64,000 bases of DNA from Vandiemenella viatica (taxonomy: Eukaryota; Arthropoda; Insecta; Orthoptera; Morabidae), in the NCBI GenBank assembly GCA_031002005.1, contig CM061920.1:53050610-53114609 (forward strand), in the 5' to 3' direction. Of the stretch, positions 11,681 through 21,799 are shown in pieces. Position numbers and translations under genes: made by a program. The notes beneath the pieces are model-generated. The model had not been told where the DNA came from and searched no databases. It saw only the letters and a list, made by a program, of their open reading frames with translations. Positions within the stretch are counted from its first letter, which is position 1. Every line of letters begins with the position of its first letter.

Positions 11681-13707
11681 AAAACAGTTAATCCGTTAAT
11701 CGTTAATTAACGAATTTAAAAAAATTGCGAAAATTTAACTTTTAAGTTAACCTAAAAAATAATTAACGGTCTTCTTAACTTCCGTTAAATTGGACTTCCG
11801 TTAACTTTAGTCCGTTACATAGGTTGTTGACGTCTTATCGTTTGTTTGAACTGTGCGCCACGCCAGCACTCTTATGCAGGGCTGCCAGATTGTATAATTG
11901 GATACAAAACTTGTATAATTTAGTTACCTCTTGTATAACAGGTTGCCTTGTATAATTGGATACAAAAATGAGCACTTAAAAGTAAAGTACATTCCAGCAC
12001 CTTTTTGAAAGTGTTTGCCCTTTGTTTCATTGAGTTGGCAACCCTTCTTGCATATCTATTTCCTTTTTGTTATTCAAAATTTATCAATGTATACATTGTT
12101 TACTTTTCGTGGACTTTTTTTGCTCCCAGCACTTTCACTCACGTATGTAATAATTGGGTTTCATTCTATATAATTTCAAAGACAGCGGTATAATATAAGT
12201 TGGCTCTACTGGCAGCGCTGCTCGTGTGTTCGGTGTAGTAGTGGGCGCCGCCTGCTAAAATCTTGGCGGCGGCATCACGTCGGCGGCGTGACTATTTTAT
12301 ATTGTGAATTCTGCAAACGTAAATAAACTAAAAAGTGTCATAACCTATCTTATTGACAAATCAACATTATTATCTGTAATGAGGTGTATTTATTATTACA
12401 AAATGTATGTCGTTTTTATGAAGAAGCTTACAGGAAGAAGGGACAGGCTGGTAGGTCATATTTTGAGACATGCTGGATTGGTTAATTTGTTAGTGGAGGG
12501 AACAGTTGAAGGTAAGAACTGCAGAGGTAGACAGAGATTAGAATATATGAAGCAGATAATTGAGGACGTGGATTGTAAGGGGTATGTAGAAATGAAGAGG
12601 TTAGCACAGGATAGGAAGGGATGGAGGATTGCATCAAACCAGTCTAAAGACTGAAGACAGCAAAAAAAAAAAAAAAAAAAAAAATTATACGTTTAGTAAA
12701 AACATCGCGTTCAGTTGGTGTTGAAGCAACAGTGACGGATCGGCAGTGTGTGTCGGAAGAGGTTAATCGGACAAACTGTTCGGCCGTCAAATCGGGCATT
12801 ACTCGGACGAAATTCTGTGCCAGTGGATGACCGGCCGCCTGATCGATAGTTAGTATCGCACTGGAGTCTGCAAACAGTGTTGCAGATCAGTAAAAAACTC
12901 AACTTTCAGTAACCAGTGCGAAAAAATTCAAAGAAATAATACATAAGTTACGAAAAAGGTGATGTGCAATTTTAATTCGAATCATTTGTGTTTCTTTCTT
13001 TTTTTTTTTTTTTTTTTTAAATGTAGAAGCTAGTTTGGCAGTTTCGGCCGTTTAATGTAAAAGGATGTCGTTGACTAACTTCCATTCTATTTGTTCACGT
13101 AAAAACATGCAGGCCATGATTTAGTGAAACCAGGCCGGGTCGTCTAAATGGGTCTTTAGGTCACACAGGTAGGCCGTGGCACAAAGGTAACCGTAACAGG
13201 CATTGGTCGTAGATTTTAGGTTGGCCGCAAATTTCACTGGTCGCAGTTTTCACATATTCAGGTGCCCCAGTCCAACTTGTTTTCTATAATATTGTTGCTT
13301 TTCATTCTGCATTATGTTTTTTTTTATAAAGTCATGAGTACCTTAATTGTCTCTCGTAAGACAATTTGCAAGTGTTATGTTGATCACAGTCTCAACAAAG
13401 ATAAAAACAGACAGGAATACCAGTTCGTTGTTGTGGCGATAGCGTAACCACAATTTGTTAATTTTTATAAATAAATCCACACTTGCATCATGGTACATGA
13501 CACCTTGAGATAGAGAGCAGTTATACCTACCATACTTTAATACTAATACATCAGTACAACTTTTGACTAGTTAACTTTTAACGGATAACTTTAACTTGAG
13601 TTAAATTTATAAACATTTAACGCTTTAACGATTATCGAAGTTAACTTTTTAAGTAGCGGAATAATGATTAACGAAGTTAACGTTTGGATTAACTGTGCCC
13701 ACCTGTG
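11668..13707. mobile_element. Non-autonomous hAT-type element, 2.0 kb
   Basis: An exact 8-bp target duplication AATATTAG lies at 11660-11667 and 13708-13715, inside the copia integrase frame. Terminal inverted repeats read CACAGCTGGGCACA on the left and CACAGGTGGGCACA on the right when complemented. Subterminal regions at both ends are rich in short GTTAA/TTAAC motifs that could be transposase-binding repeats. I find no transposase or BED-finger frame inside. A roughly 20-bp unit with TTGTATAATTGGATACAAAA is repeated near 11893 and 11949. The element also contains an RTE-like 3' end. Confidence 0.88.
12410..12684 (+). mobile_element. RTE-like 3' end with poly(A) tail, nested in the hAT element
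   Basis: The plus strand encodes LVGHILRHAGLVNLLVEG and the following RTE C-terminal block, ending with a stop and then a run of about 23 A at 12662-12684. The copy at 59350-60325 is closely similar over this part. It is 5'-truncated, as usual for target-primed reverse transcription. I could not define a target duplication, so it is unclear whether it jumped into the hAT element or was carried along with it. Confidence 0.75.
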
Positions 13708-15417
13708 AATATTAGCATTGATCAACATACATTTTGCTCTTTCCACTAATGTCTGGTTCATTCGTTCAGCAACGCAATTTTGTTCAGGAGTGTATGGTGT
13801 GGTTGTTTGATGGATTATTCCAGCACCTTGTAAGAACTCAGAAAAGTTGTTGTTAACATATTCAAGGCCATTGTCTGAGCGTAAACATTTTATGTTACAT
13901 TCTAATTGTTTTTCAACTTGCATTTTAAAATGTTTGAACTTTTCAAAAGCTTCTGACTTTTTATGGAGAAAATAAACAAATACCTTTCTTGAATAGTCAT
14001 CAATGAATGTCATGAAATATTTCGCACCTCCTAATGACATGGTTTCCATTGGACCACAAATGTCAGAGTGTACTAGTTCAAGTAACCTTGTAGCTTTGGA
14101 TCCATTGTATTTTAAAGGCAACCTGTTTTGTTTTCCTTCTAAGCAAGTTGTACAAACTAGTTTGTCTGGTTTCTTGGACAATTTTACACCTTCTGCATTC
14201 TCCACTATTTTCTGCAGATCATTAAAGTTCAAATGACCCATTCTTTGGTGCCATAAGAAAATGTCTTGCTCATCAACATCAGATATGTATGCTTGATGAT
14301 TATATACATTTAATCTATACATATTGTTGATTAAACTGGCTGTCCCAACTATTTCATTATTCCTGTTTATTATTATACAGCCCTTACTATTGAACTTTAC
14401 TTGACCACCATTTCTAACTATCTGACTGACAGATAATAAATTTGTTGACAACTCTGGCACATACAGAACATTTTGAAACAAAATTTTCTTACATTGGCCA
14501 TTAGCGTCAGACACATTTAAACTCGGCTTACCTGAGCCTTTTACTGATAAGCATTTGTCATTTGCAACCTTAATTGAGTTGGTGAATGGTACTGTTTCTT
14601 CTTGTAATATATTTCTGTTCATGGTCATGTGCATAGAAGCACCGGAGTCTATATACCAGGAATCACTGTTACTCACTGGAGCTATGAATGCAGCGGCATA
14701 GCTTGAGCTTTCCTGATTTTCAACTTTGTGTTTCTTCTCTGCTTTAGACTTGCACTGTGCACTCAAGTGGCCATGCTTATTACAAGTGTAGCAACGAGGT
14801 CCTTTTTGAAATTGTTTCTTGAAGCCTTTGTTGTTCTTATAATTTACGGCAAAAGCTGATGTTTCACCATCATTTATTTTTACATCTTGTAAAATTTTAG
14901 CCTTTACGAAGTCAGCACTTATTTTCATACCGGAACTTTCGATAGCAATTATCATCGGTTTGTATGAATCTGGTAGACCGGAGAGAAGCAGAGTTCCAAG
15001 CCACTCGTCATCTACTTTAAATCCAATATTTCTCAACTTGTGTGCTGTTGTCATGATTTTGCTAACATACTCTTCTACATTTCGATATCCGACTAGCGTT
15101 GTTGTGCATAGATCACTAAGTAAGCCCACTCGACGCGTTAATCCAGAATCATCGAAAGCGTTTGCTAAGTTGTTCCAAACTTCTTTCGCTGTCTTTGCTT
15201 CCTGAATGTGTATGTAGTTGGTTGAATCCACTAGCAGAATAATTTTTGACTTGGCTTTCAAATCTCGTTTGGGATCAACGTGATCATCACTCACATTTTC
15301 AATGCAATTCCACAGTCCTTCGTGTTCCAGATAGGTTTTCACGGCAAATCTCCATGTCGAGTAGTTTTCCCGACCAGTGAGTTTTTCTATCAAAGTTAAT
15401 TGATTGCTTGAGCTCAT
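13591..15417 (-). pseudogene. Copia gag-protease-integrase frame, truncated by a hAT insertion
   Basis: The start is the ATG at 15417, about 100 bp inside the right LTR. The frame has 608 codons, but only about 570 are copia; the rest reads into the inserted hAT element. In order it has a gag domain (residues 1-200); a zinc knuckle CYTCNKHGHLSAQC (Cys209, Cys212, His217, Cys222); the aspartic protease site WYIDSGAS (Asp257); the integrase HHCC finger (His390, His395, Cys422, Cys425); and the integrase catalytic triad Asp452, Asp515 and Glu551, with DD35E spacing between the last two. Encapsidation, proteolysis and cDNA integration are the known roles. All visible active-site residues are intact, so the interruption is probably younger than most other breaks here. 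Confidence 0.95.
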
Positions 15418-15500
15418 ATTTTCGCACTTTTAAATGCCGCGTGTTGCCTAGGTTGTAAGTTTTACTTTCCTCAGATATTTATCGCCTTTACATATACCTG

Positions 15501-15518
15501 GCTACTGGGCCCATAACC
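15501..15518 (-). other. Primer-binding site, internal initiator-Met tRNA type
   Basis: On the minus strand the sequence GGTTATGGGCCCAGTAGC directly follows the 5' LTR. It is complementary to the anticodon stem-loop region of initiator tRNA-Met (CTGGGCCCATAACC), not to its 3' end. Priming by an internal tRNA-iMet fragment is established for Drosophila copia. Here it agrees with the gene order in placing the element in the copia group. Confidence 0.88.
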
Positions 15519-15760
15519 TGTTAAGATTTTTAAATATGATACAAGCAATTATTGAACACAAGACATATTTATTATGTATTAGAAATACATATAACCGCAC
15601 AACAGAAATGTAGCCGAGAGCAGCTTAGCACGGAATAACAACTGAACTGTTTATACAGTGGTCAGAGTACAAACTAAGCTAGAGATATAACAGAGATATT
15701 ATTGAAGTATAGAAGGCAGTAATTCAAATTAAATACGTATAAACAAACGATACTCTAACA
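15519..15760 (-). repeat. 5' LTR of the copia element, promoter side
   Basis: On the minus strand it starts TGTTAGAGTATCG and ends CTTAACA. Read in that sense it contains a TATAAA-like box (CTGTATAAACAG) and, downstream, AATAAA in ATAATAAATATG. These are plausible promoter and polyadenylation signals. It has a short duplication around AGAGATATAAC that is absent from the other LTR. Confidence 0.93.
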
Positions 15761-17659
15761 GTAAATAAAGGTAATCACAGTGATACTGAGTGTAGATCCA
15801 TAGTTAGAAAAATAGAAGAAGCTTTTGAAACAATAACAGATGGGCGCAGATCTGGAATGGCAAATGTTAGTGCTGAAAATATGGTAAAGCCAGTAATAAG
15901 AGTGTTACTGGTACACTGTAGAAATATAATGAATAAAGTCATGGAATTTGCAAACCTAATTGAAATACACGAACCTCAAGTAGTCATAGGGGTAGAGTCC
16001 TGGTTAAAAGAAATAGTACTAGACAATGAGAGTTTTTCCAATGGTTACAAAGTGTACCACAGAGATAGGGGAGCAACTGGGGGAGGGGTATCCATACTGG
16101 TTAGCAAAGACTACTACAGTTCACTGGTGTTCAGAGATCATGACGATTAGTAACTCGGGGTAGACTTCTGGGGAAATAAAAAAGAAAAAGTCAGGGTGTT
16201 GGCTACTTACCGTAGTGGCAAAATGAATGATAAAGATGAGACTAAATTCATATTGAGATTTCAAAAGCGAGCATAGAATGGTTATTATTGTTGGGGATTT
16301 GAACTGGGTGTCAACTTGGTAGGAAATAAGATTAATAATACAAAGGAACAGAGATTTGCAAATATCTTAGTAAGGGAAGGAGGCTTTACACTGGTGGGTG
16401 AGCAAAAAACAAGGGGACCAAACATGTTGGATATTTTCCTAATAAAGCAGGATGATAACCTAATCGGGTGTCAAATAACTGAAGAAATAAGTGATCATAA
16501 TGCAGTTGTGATGGATATAAGGGGATTCAGTAAATCAGTGGCCAGAATTGAAGGGGGAAATAGATACAATTGTATAAAGGCACAAATCTTGCATCTGAAA
16601 ACATATTTCATGGTTAATTTTATTAAATGGAAGAATGGTGTAAGTACAGTGGAGACAAAGTGGGAAGAGTTCAAGGAAATGATAAGAAAGGGCGAAGAAA
16701 TGTTTATCCCAAAATAGGGAATAAAGAAAAGTACAGAACCTTCATATTATAACAGGGAGGTGAGGAGGTTAAAGAGATGGGTGAGATGAGAACTTAACAG
16801 AGTTAAGAAACAGCAAGACGGTAGGGTAGTCATGAAACAACTAACCAAGGAATTAATAATGACAAAGAAACTGGCTTAGGATGAGTTTATGAAGAATATT
16901 ATTGGTGCAGAGGGACCACTGACTGATGCATCCAGAAATTTCTATAGCTATATCAGGAAATTGAGGAGAATAGAGGGTATTGAGAAAATTATAGATAAGG
17001 AATAAGGATTGTGAAGAAGTAACTGAGGATTTGAAAAAGGCAGAGTTATTAAGTAACTGGTTCAGTGACACCATTAGGGACAATAACTTAGAGGTTATAT
17101 CTGAAAGCAAGCATATCCACACAGTTTGAGGTCAGCAGATTAGAAAATTTGAAATTAAATATGAAGATATGATGAAGGAACTAATGAATCTAAAAAAGCG
17201 TACAGGCGAAGGTGTTGATAATATTGCTACAGATATCTTAAAAGATAGTAGGATGGCACATTGTACCTTACCTTGATACATTATTTAAATTGATTCTGGA
17301 TACTTATTGTTTACCAGAGGACAAGAAAAGTGTGATAGTAGTACCGGTCCATAAAGGAGGGGTACAAACAGGGTTGAAAACTATAGGCCGATTAGCTTGA
17401 CATCAGTGGTAGGTAAATTAATGGAGAGATTAATATGCAACCATATCAGAAGTGTCTGTGAGGAAAGTAAGTGGTTTTCAAGTTGGTGACATGGCTTTAG
17501 ACAAGGATATTCATGTGAATCTCAATTAATAGGCTATATGCAAGATATTTCTGATAAAATCAACAGAGGAGGTCAAGTTGATAATGTAGCACTAGATCTA
17601 TCGAAGGCTTTGACAGAGTGAGCCATAAAATGGTGCTACATCAGGTAAAAGCTATTGGA

Positions 17660-17838
17660 TTTACAAAAAAGGATAGCAAAATGAACCACCACTTACCTTA
17701 GACAATGGTTTCATTGGGTGAACACACAAAAATGCACAAGAACAGGAAAAACATGAATATTTTAGGACTTGGCCCTTCGTTAACAGGAGAATATTATGGA
17801 GGGAGGGTGGTGTGGGAGACTGTCTCACAAAATGACTC
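17660..17838. mobile_element. Unclassified 179-bp insertion with target duplication
   Basis: The CR1-like reverse-transcriptase sequence is interrupted by foreign DNA flanked by near-identical AAAAGCTATTGGA (17647-17659) and AAAACTATTGGA (17839-17850). The copy at 7350-7375 shows the uninterrupted arrangement. The insert has no tRNA-like boxes, poly(A) or open frame that I recognise. It could be a non-LTR fragment or a SINE of an unknown family. Confidence 0.6.
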
Positions 17839-18046
17839 AAAACTATTGGAGTCGATAAAAAGGTGATTTGCTGGGTAGAAGAATTCCTAAAAGGTAGAAA
17901 GCAAAATTGGTACCATTGTTATTCTAATGAATGTTTGTGTTAATGTTTTACTGTCGGAAGTTAGATTGTTTGCAGATGACAATGTTATACAAAAGGATTA
18001 AAACAATAGAAGACTGTAATCAGCTGCAGGGTGATCTAGATAGGAT

Positions 18047-18050
<4 letters not shown>

Positions 18051-18096
<46 letters not shown>

Positions 18097-18320
18097 TAAC
18101 TGCTTTACGTCTCTTTTTAACATCGAGGTCTTTAGAGACGGGAAAGGGTGGGGGGCAAGGATGGGGGCAAGGAATGGGAAGGAATTCGGCCATGGCCTTT
18201 TGAAGGAAGCATCCCGGCATTTGCCTGGAGTGATTTGGGGAAACCATGGAAAACCCAAATCTGGATGCCCGGACGGGGATTCGAACCGCCGTCCTCCCGA
18301 ATGCGAGGCGAGAACGCTAA
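18051..18320 (-). mobile_element. tRNA-derived SINE, family 1, tail type A, 5' truncated
   Basis: An exact 11-bp duplication ATAGGATAACT lies at 18040-18050 and 18321-18331. On the plus strand it opens with T tracts at 18050-18095, 46 bases in all, the complement of a long poly(A) tail. The core and B-box region follow. The 5' end stops within the tRNA-like part, so box A is missing. The long unbroken tail suggests a recent insertion. It sits in the CR1-like ORF2. Confidence 0.93.
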
Positions 18321-19114
18321 ATAGGATAACTAGCTGGGTGAGTAAATATTGGATGAAGATAAATGCAAAGAAGAGCCAGCTTATTAGGTACACAGGTAAA
18401 AATCCAAAGGTTGATTATTATTATAAAGTGGGGAAGGAACTGCTTATTGAAGACTCGAAATGGAAATACCTTGGGATAACATTTGATAGCAAACTTAACT
18501 GGGCAGGACACATTGGACAGGTGGTAGGGAAAGTGTTCAAAATCCGTCACCTGTTGGAAACAGTGATGAGGGGATGCACTAGAGAAGTAAGGGAATTGGG
18601 ATTAAAAAACTTTGATCAGACCACTGCTAGAGTATGGTGGTGTAGTTTGAAATCTATATTTTGGGTATCAAATACAAGAGTTGGAGGGGGTGCAGAGGAT
18701 GGCTGCCAGATTTGTCTTTGGAAATTACCACAGAACACAGTCAGTAACTAATATGACAATGGAGCTGGAGTGGGATTAATTGGAGAATAGAAGGAAGGTG
18801 AAGAGAATCATGGGATTGTACAAAGCCTATACTGGTGATGAAGGATGGAAAGATATTGGTGGGAAAATTAAGAGAGGTGCTTGGAAGGATAAGGTTGACC
18901 ATGACCACAAGTTGGCACTTGATTTCAGGCATAAGGGCGTGAGGAAATGGAATAAATTGCCAATGAATAATTTACCAAATACACTGAAGGAATTTAAAGT
19001 AAAAATTAGTAGAGGGCAAAAGTAGGTTGGAAGAGGAAAGGAGAAATGGGGGTGTGTAGGGAGATTGCCACCAGAGCGGGTGTTCCATCACAATTTTATC
19101 AATTATATATGTTA

Positions 19115-20640
19115 TATACACTGAAACTATTCACAGTCTTCTCCCGTGTTCATCCTATTATATATCATCATGTCATCTGCAAACAATATAAATTCTGACT
19201 AATAATAATAATAATTCATGTCATTGTATTTACATGGTGACAGAGTTTTTTTCTACTGGCTGCACATTCTGCCCCTGCCGTAGTGACCTTAACCTAATCT
19301 AGAAATCCTACTGGTTACAGAGGAACTACAGTTTAATGTGGAATCAAAACCATGGAAGCATTCTGGTGTACTTCGCATTACACAGCAAGTTGTGCAAGAC
19401 GTGAATGTCAGGTTAAGAGCCTATGAAAACCCTGCTGCAACAGGGATTCGAACTGGGAGCCTTTCGGTCCCCAGTCAGACACCTTAATCGCTGAGCCACC
19501 AGACCTCTCATAAGTCTGACTGTAAACCATCAACACAATCATTCATTAGAATAATTAATAGCAATTGTCCCAATACACCACCACTTGTGATATTACATTT
19601 CCTACTCCAACACTATGCTTTGTACCTTATAAGAATTCCTTTACTCAGAAATCACCTTTTCGTCCATTTCAATAGCTTTCAAAATATTCATAACCATTTT
19701 ATAGCTCACTCTGTCAAATGACTTAGAAAGATCTAGTGCTTCACTATCAGCTTGGCATCCTTTGTCCTATTCACCCAAAATATTTTGTATATAGCCTACT
19801 AACCGAGATTCACATGAATATACTTGCCTAAAGGTATTTTGTCATTTTTCAAACTAGTTTCTTTCATTACTGACATTTGTGATGTAGTTACATATTATTC
19901 TCTCCACAGTTTTGCCTATCACTGATATCAAACTGATTGGCCTGTAATTTTCAACCCCATTTGTCACCCCACTCCCCTTTTATAAACACTCTTTCCAGTC
20001 CTCTGGCAAGCAGCAAGACTCCAGACTCATTTTAAATAATATTGCAAGATATGGTACAATATAGTATCCCACTGTCTTTAATACATCTGTATTAATATTA
20101 CCTACACCAGCCCCTTTGCACTTTTTTAGCTTTCTTAGTTCCTTCATAATTTCATGAGAATCTATTTCAAATTTTGTAGTTTCCTCATTTCTAATTATAT
20201 GGAGATGATCCTCTGATTTATTCCCTCCCCTGATAGTCTCATTAAACCAGTCATTTTTATATCCCTGCCATTTTCAAATCCTCAGTAACTTCTTCATTCT
20301 TTTCAACAATTGTCTGAATACCTTCCCTTCCCCTCGGTTTTCTAATACAACCATAGAAATTTCTAGAGCATCATTCAGTGGAACGTTTGTACCAATAACC
20401 CATCTTCAGCTTCCCTCTTTGCTGTTATTAATTGCTTGTTTTACTTATTCCCTATTACCTTGCTCTCTCTTAAGTCAGTAGAGATCCCTTCTTGCTAACC
20501 TCTTTAGCTCCCTATTGTAGTATTTAAGCTCTGTATTTCTATTTTTGGAATAAATATTTCCTCTCCCTTTTTTATCTCCTTGGACTCTCCCCATTTTCCT
20601 GTACTTGTGCCATAGCTTAAAGGGAGCAAGATTTTATCTT
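19115..20640 (-). mobile_element. CR1/L2-like relic
   Basis: The complement of 19130-20640 follows the CR1-like reverse transcriptase and the linker toward the endonuclease, for example a KAIEMDEKVIS-like segment corresponding to KTIGLDKKVIC of the copy at 5.5-8.5 kb. It is heavily mutated. A family 2 SINE at about 19231-19510 interrupts it. Confidence 0.65.
19231..19510 (-). mobile_element. tRNA-derived SINE, family 2
   Basis: It is tRNA-like at its right end: complementing 19443-19507 gives an A-box-like TGGCTCAGCGATTAAGG and a B-box-like AGTTCGAATCCC. The body shares the CATTACACAGCAAG...TGTGC segment with the copy at 45845-46118. TCTGACT occurs in both flanks and may be part of a target duplication. 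Confidence 0.7.
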
Positions 20641-21799
20641 CTGTATTATAGTAATTTTGAGAGAGGTAGCTGGAAGTTAAGGATTGTTTTTGGAGGTTTT
20701 AAAGAGAATAATAATCCACATGGGGGAGGAAAGAAAGTTCAGATTTAAAGGAGGGACTACGTTTAAATGAAAGGCGAATTTTTTCTAAACTTGATACATT
20801 AATTGGTTTTTGAATATATGAATCATTTTGACCAGAATCTGAAAAAGAAAAGTAATTGTTAACTCGTGAATATGGTGGTTTATGGTTAGAAGATAGGAAT
20901 AATTAGACCTCAAGGATGAGGGGTTACTTTCCTTAAGTTATAAAAAAGGCTATTAAAGAATTGTTATCATAGTTAAGGGGTATAGCAACCTTGTAGAAAA
21001 TGCTGTGTAAAATATTTTAAAGTAGGCTCCAGATCTATAAGTTAAATATTTCAGGAGATATCAATCTTCGAAAATTTATCCAGTTTGAATTTTTATTATT
21101 TCAGTTTAAAAATGGTAATCAGGCATATTTATAATTTTGTATGACAAAATAGGACAGATATAAAAATTTTGACTAGGATTTATTTTAACGTTTAGGAGGT
21201 TAGCTATCTAGTGTTAAAATTTTTAAGTCGTTTGGAATAGTTCGGATACCCGGAAATTTTGGACGATGTCATGAGAATTGGGGATTTTTCTGGTTCCCAC
21301 GGCATTGCTATAAATAGGGGGTACTGAAGCTCCTCATGACCAGTCAGTAAAAATTGGTTGAGCAGACACCACGTCACTCTGGCCCATGCTCGGGCACAAA
21401 AATATAGGCAGGAGTCAACAGGCGATACCATGACATAGTGTTTCTGGTGGCCATCTTAGAAATTTTCAGCTCGCATGTGTTATAGTTGCAAATCCTCATG
21501 CGACTGTAAGCAGTTAGGGATTTCTGAGGGTTTGTCTGCCTCGAACAATTTATCAGTACTTGCAATCATTTAATTTGGTGAAAATTTATGATGCCTAAAA
21601 TATTGTTCTGCAAATTGGAAAACTTATCTGAAGAATATAGTGATGGCTTAATTTATTTACCGTAGCAGTGACTTTAATTTCTACTTAACTTTCCTGTTAT
21701 CCAATCTGGTGATGGCCAATTTTGAAAAGGACAATCCAATTTATCCAAAGGCAGCACATCACATTTAAAGTTTCAGATTAGGTGTTTGGTACTAAACCC
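20641..21799. other. Unassigned AT-rich stretch
   Basis: No gene, RNA or transposon is recognised. Open frames at 21204-21431 and 21374-21565 lack motifs. Confidence 0.4.

Larger units (their letters stand above)
9737..15760 (-). mobile_element. Ty1/copia LTR retrotransposon, complete ends, internally deleted and interrupted
   Basis: It has two LTRs of 232 and 242 bp beginning TGTTA and ending TAACA. A 5-bp target duplication GTAAA lies at 9732-9736 and 15761-15765. There is a primer-binding site next to the right LTR and a purine tract next to the left LTR, so transcription runs right to left. The gag-protease-integrase order before reverse transcriptase is diagnostic of Ty1/copia. I count six substitutions and one 10-bp length difference between the LTRs, so it is not a very recent insertion. 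A 2-kb hAT-type element at 11668-13707 splits the integrase frame. Confidence 0.95.
15838..19025 (+). pseudogene. CR1-like ORF2 remnant (endonuclease, reverse transcriptase, C-terminus)
   Basis: The endonuclease begins near 15857 with LVHCRNIMNKVMEFANLIE and GVESWLKE. It continues after a frameshift at 16316-16717, with an SDHNAVVMDI block typical of the AP-endonuclease C-terminal catalytic region. The reverse transcriptase runs from about 17380 and includes a frameshifted DLSKA block and FADD-like sequence around 17970. The thumb region is read at 18340-18750 (MKINAKKSQLIRYTGKN). The C-terminal part at 18780-19025 has DWNKLP-like residues. Two insertions and several frameshifts make it non-coding. 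In intact elements this protein nicks target DNA and copies the RNA from the nick. Confidence 0.82.
8560..19110 (+). mobile_element. CR1/L2-like non-LTR retrotransposon with ORF1 and ORF2, carrying nested insertions
   Basis: ORF1 remnants (8581-9390) and ORF2 remnants (15838-19025) belong to one element split by a copia insertion at 9737-15760. The 5-bp target duplication GTAAA sits on both sides of the copia element, which supports original continuity. ORF2 carries two further inserts, at 17660-17838 and 18051-18320. Without the inserts the element is about 4 kb, close to a full-length CR1/L2 element. The exact 5' boundary is not visible. The end near 19110 is inferred from the family's closing CCACCAGAGCG...CATCACAATT segment. 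Confidence 0.8.

Noticed and set aside
17998..18393. Lys-rich frames with long K runs
   Set aside because: They come from reading the SINE poly(A) tract and are not a real protein.
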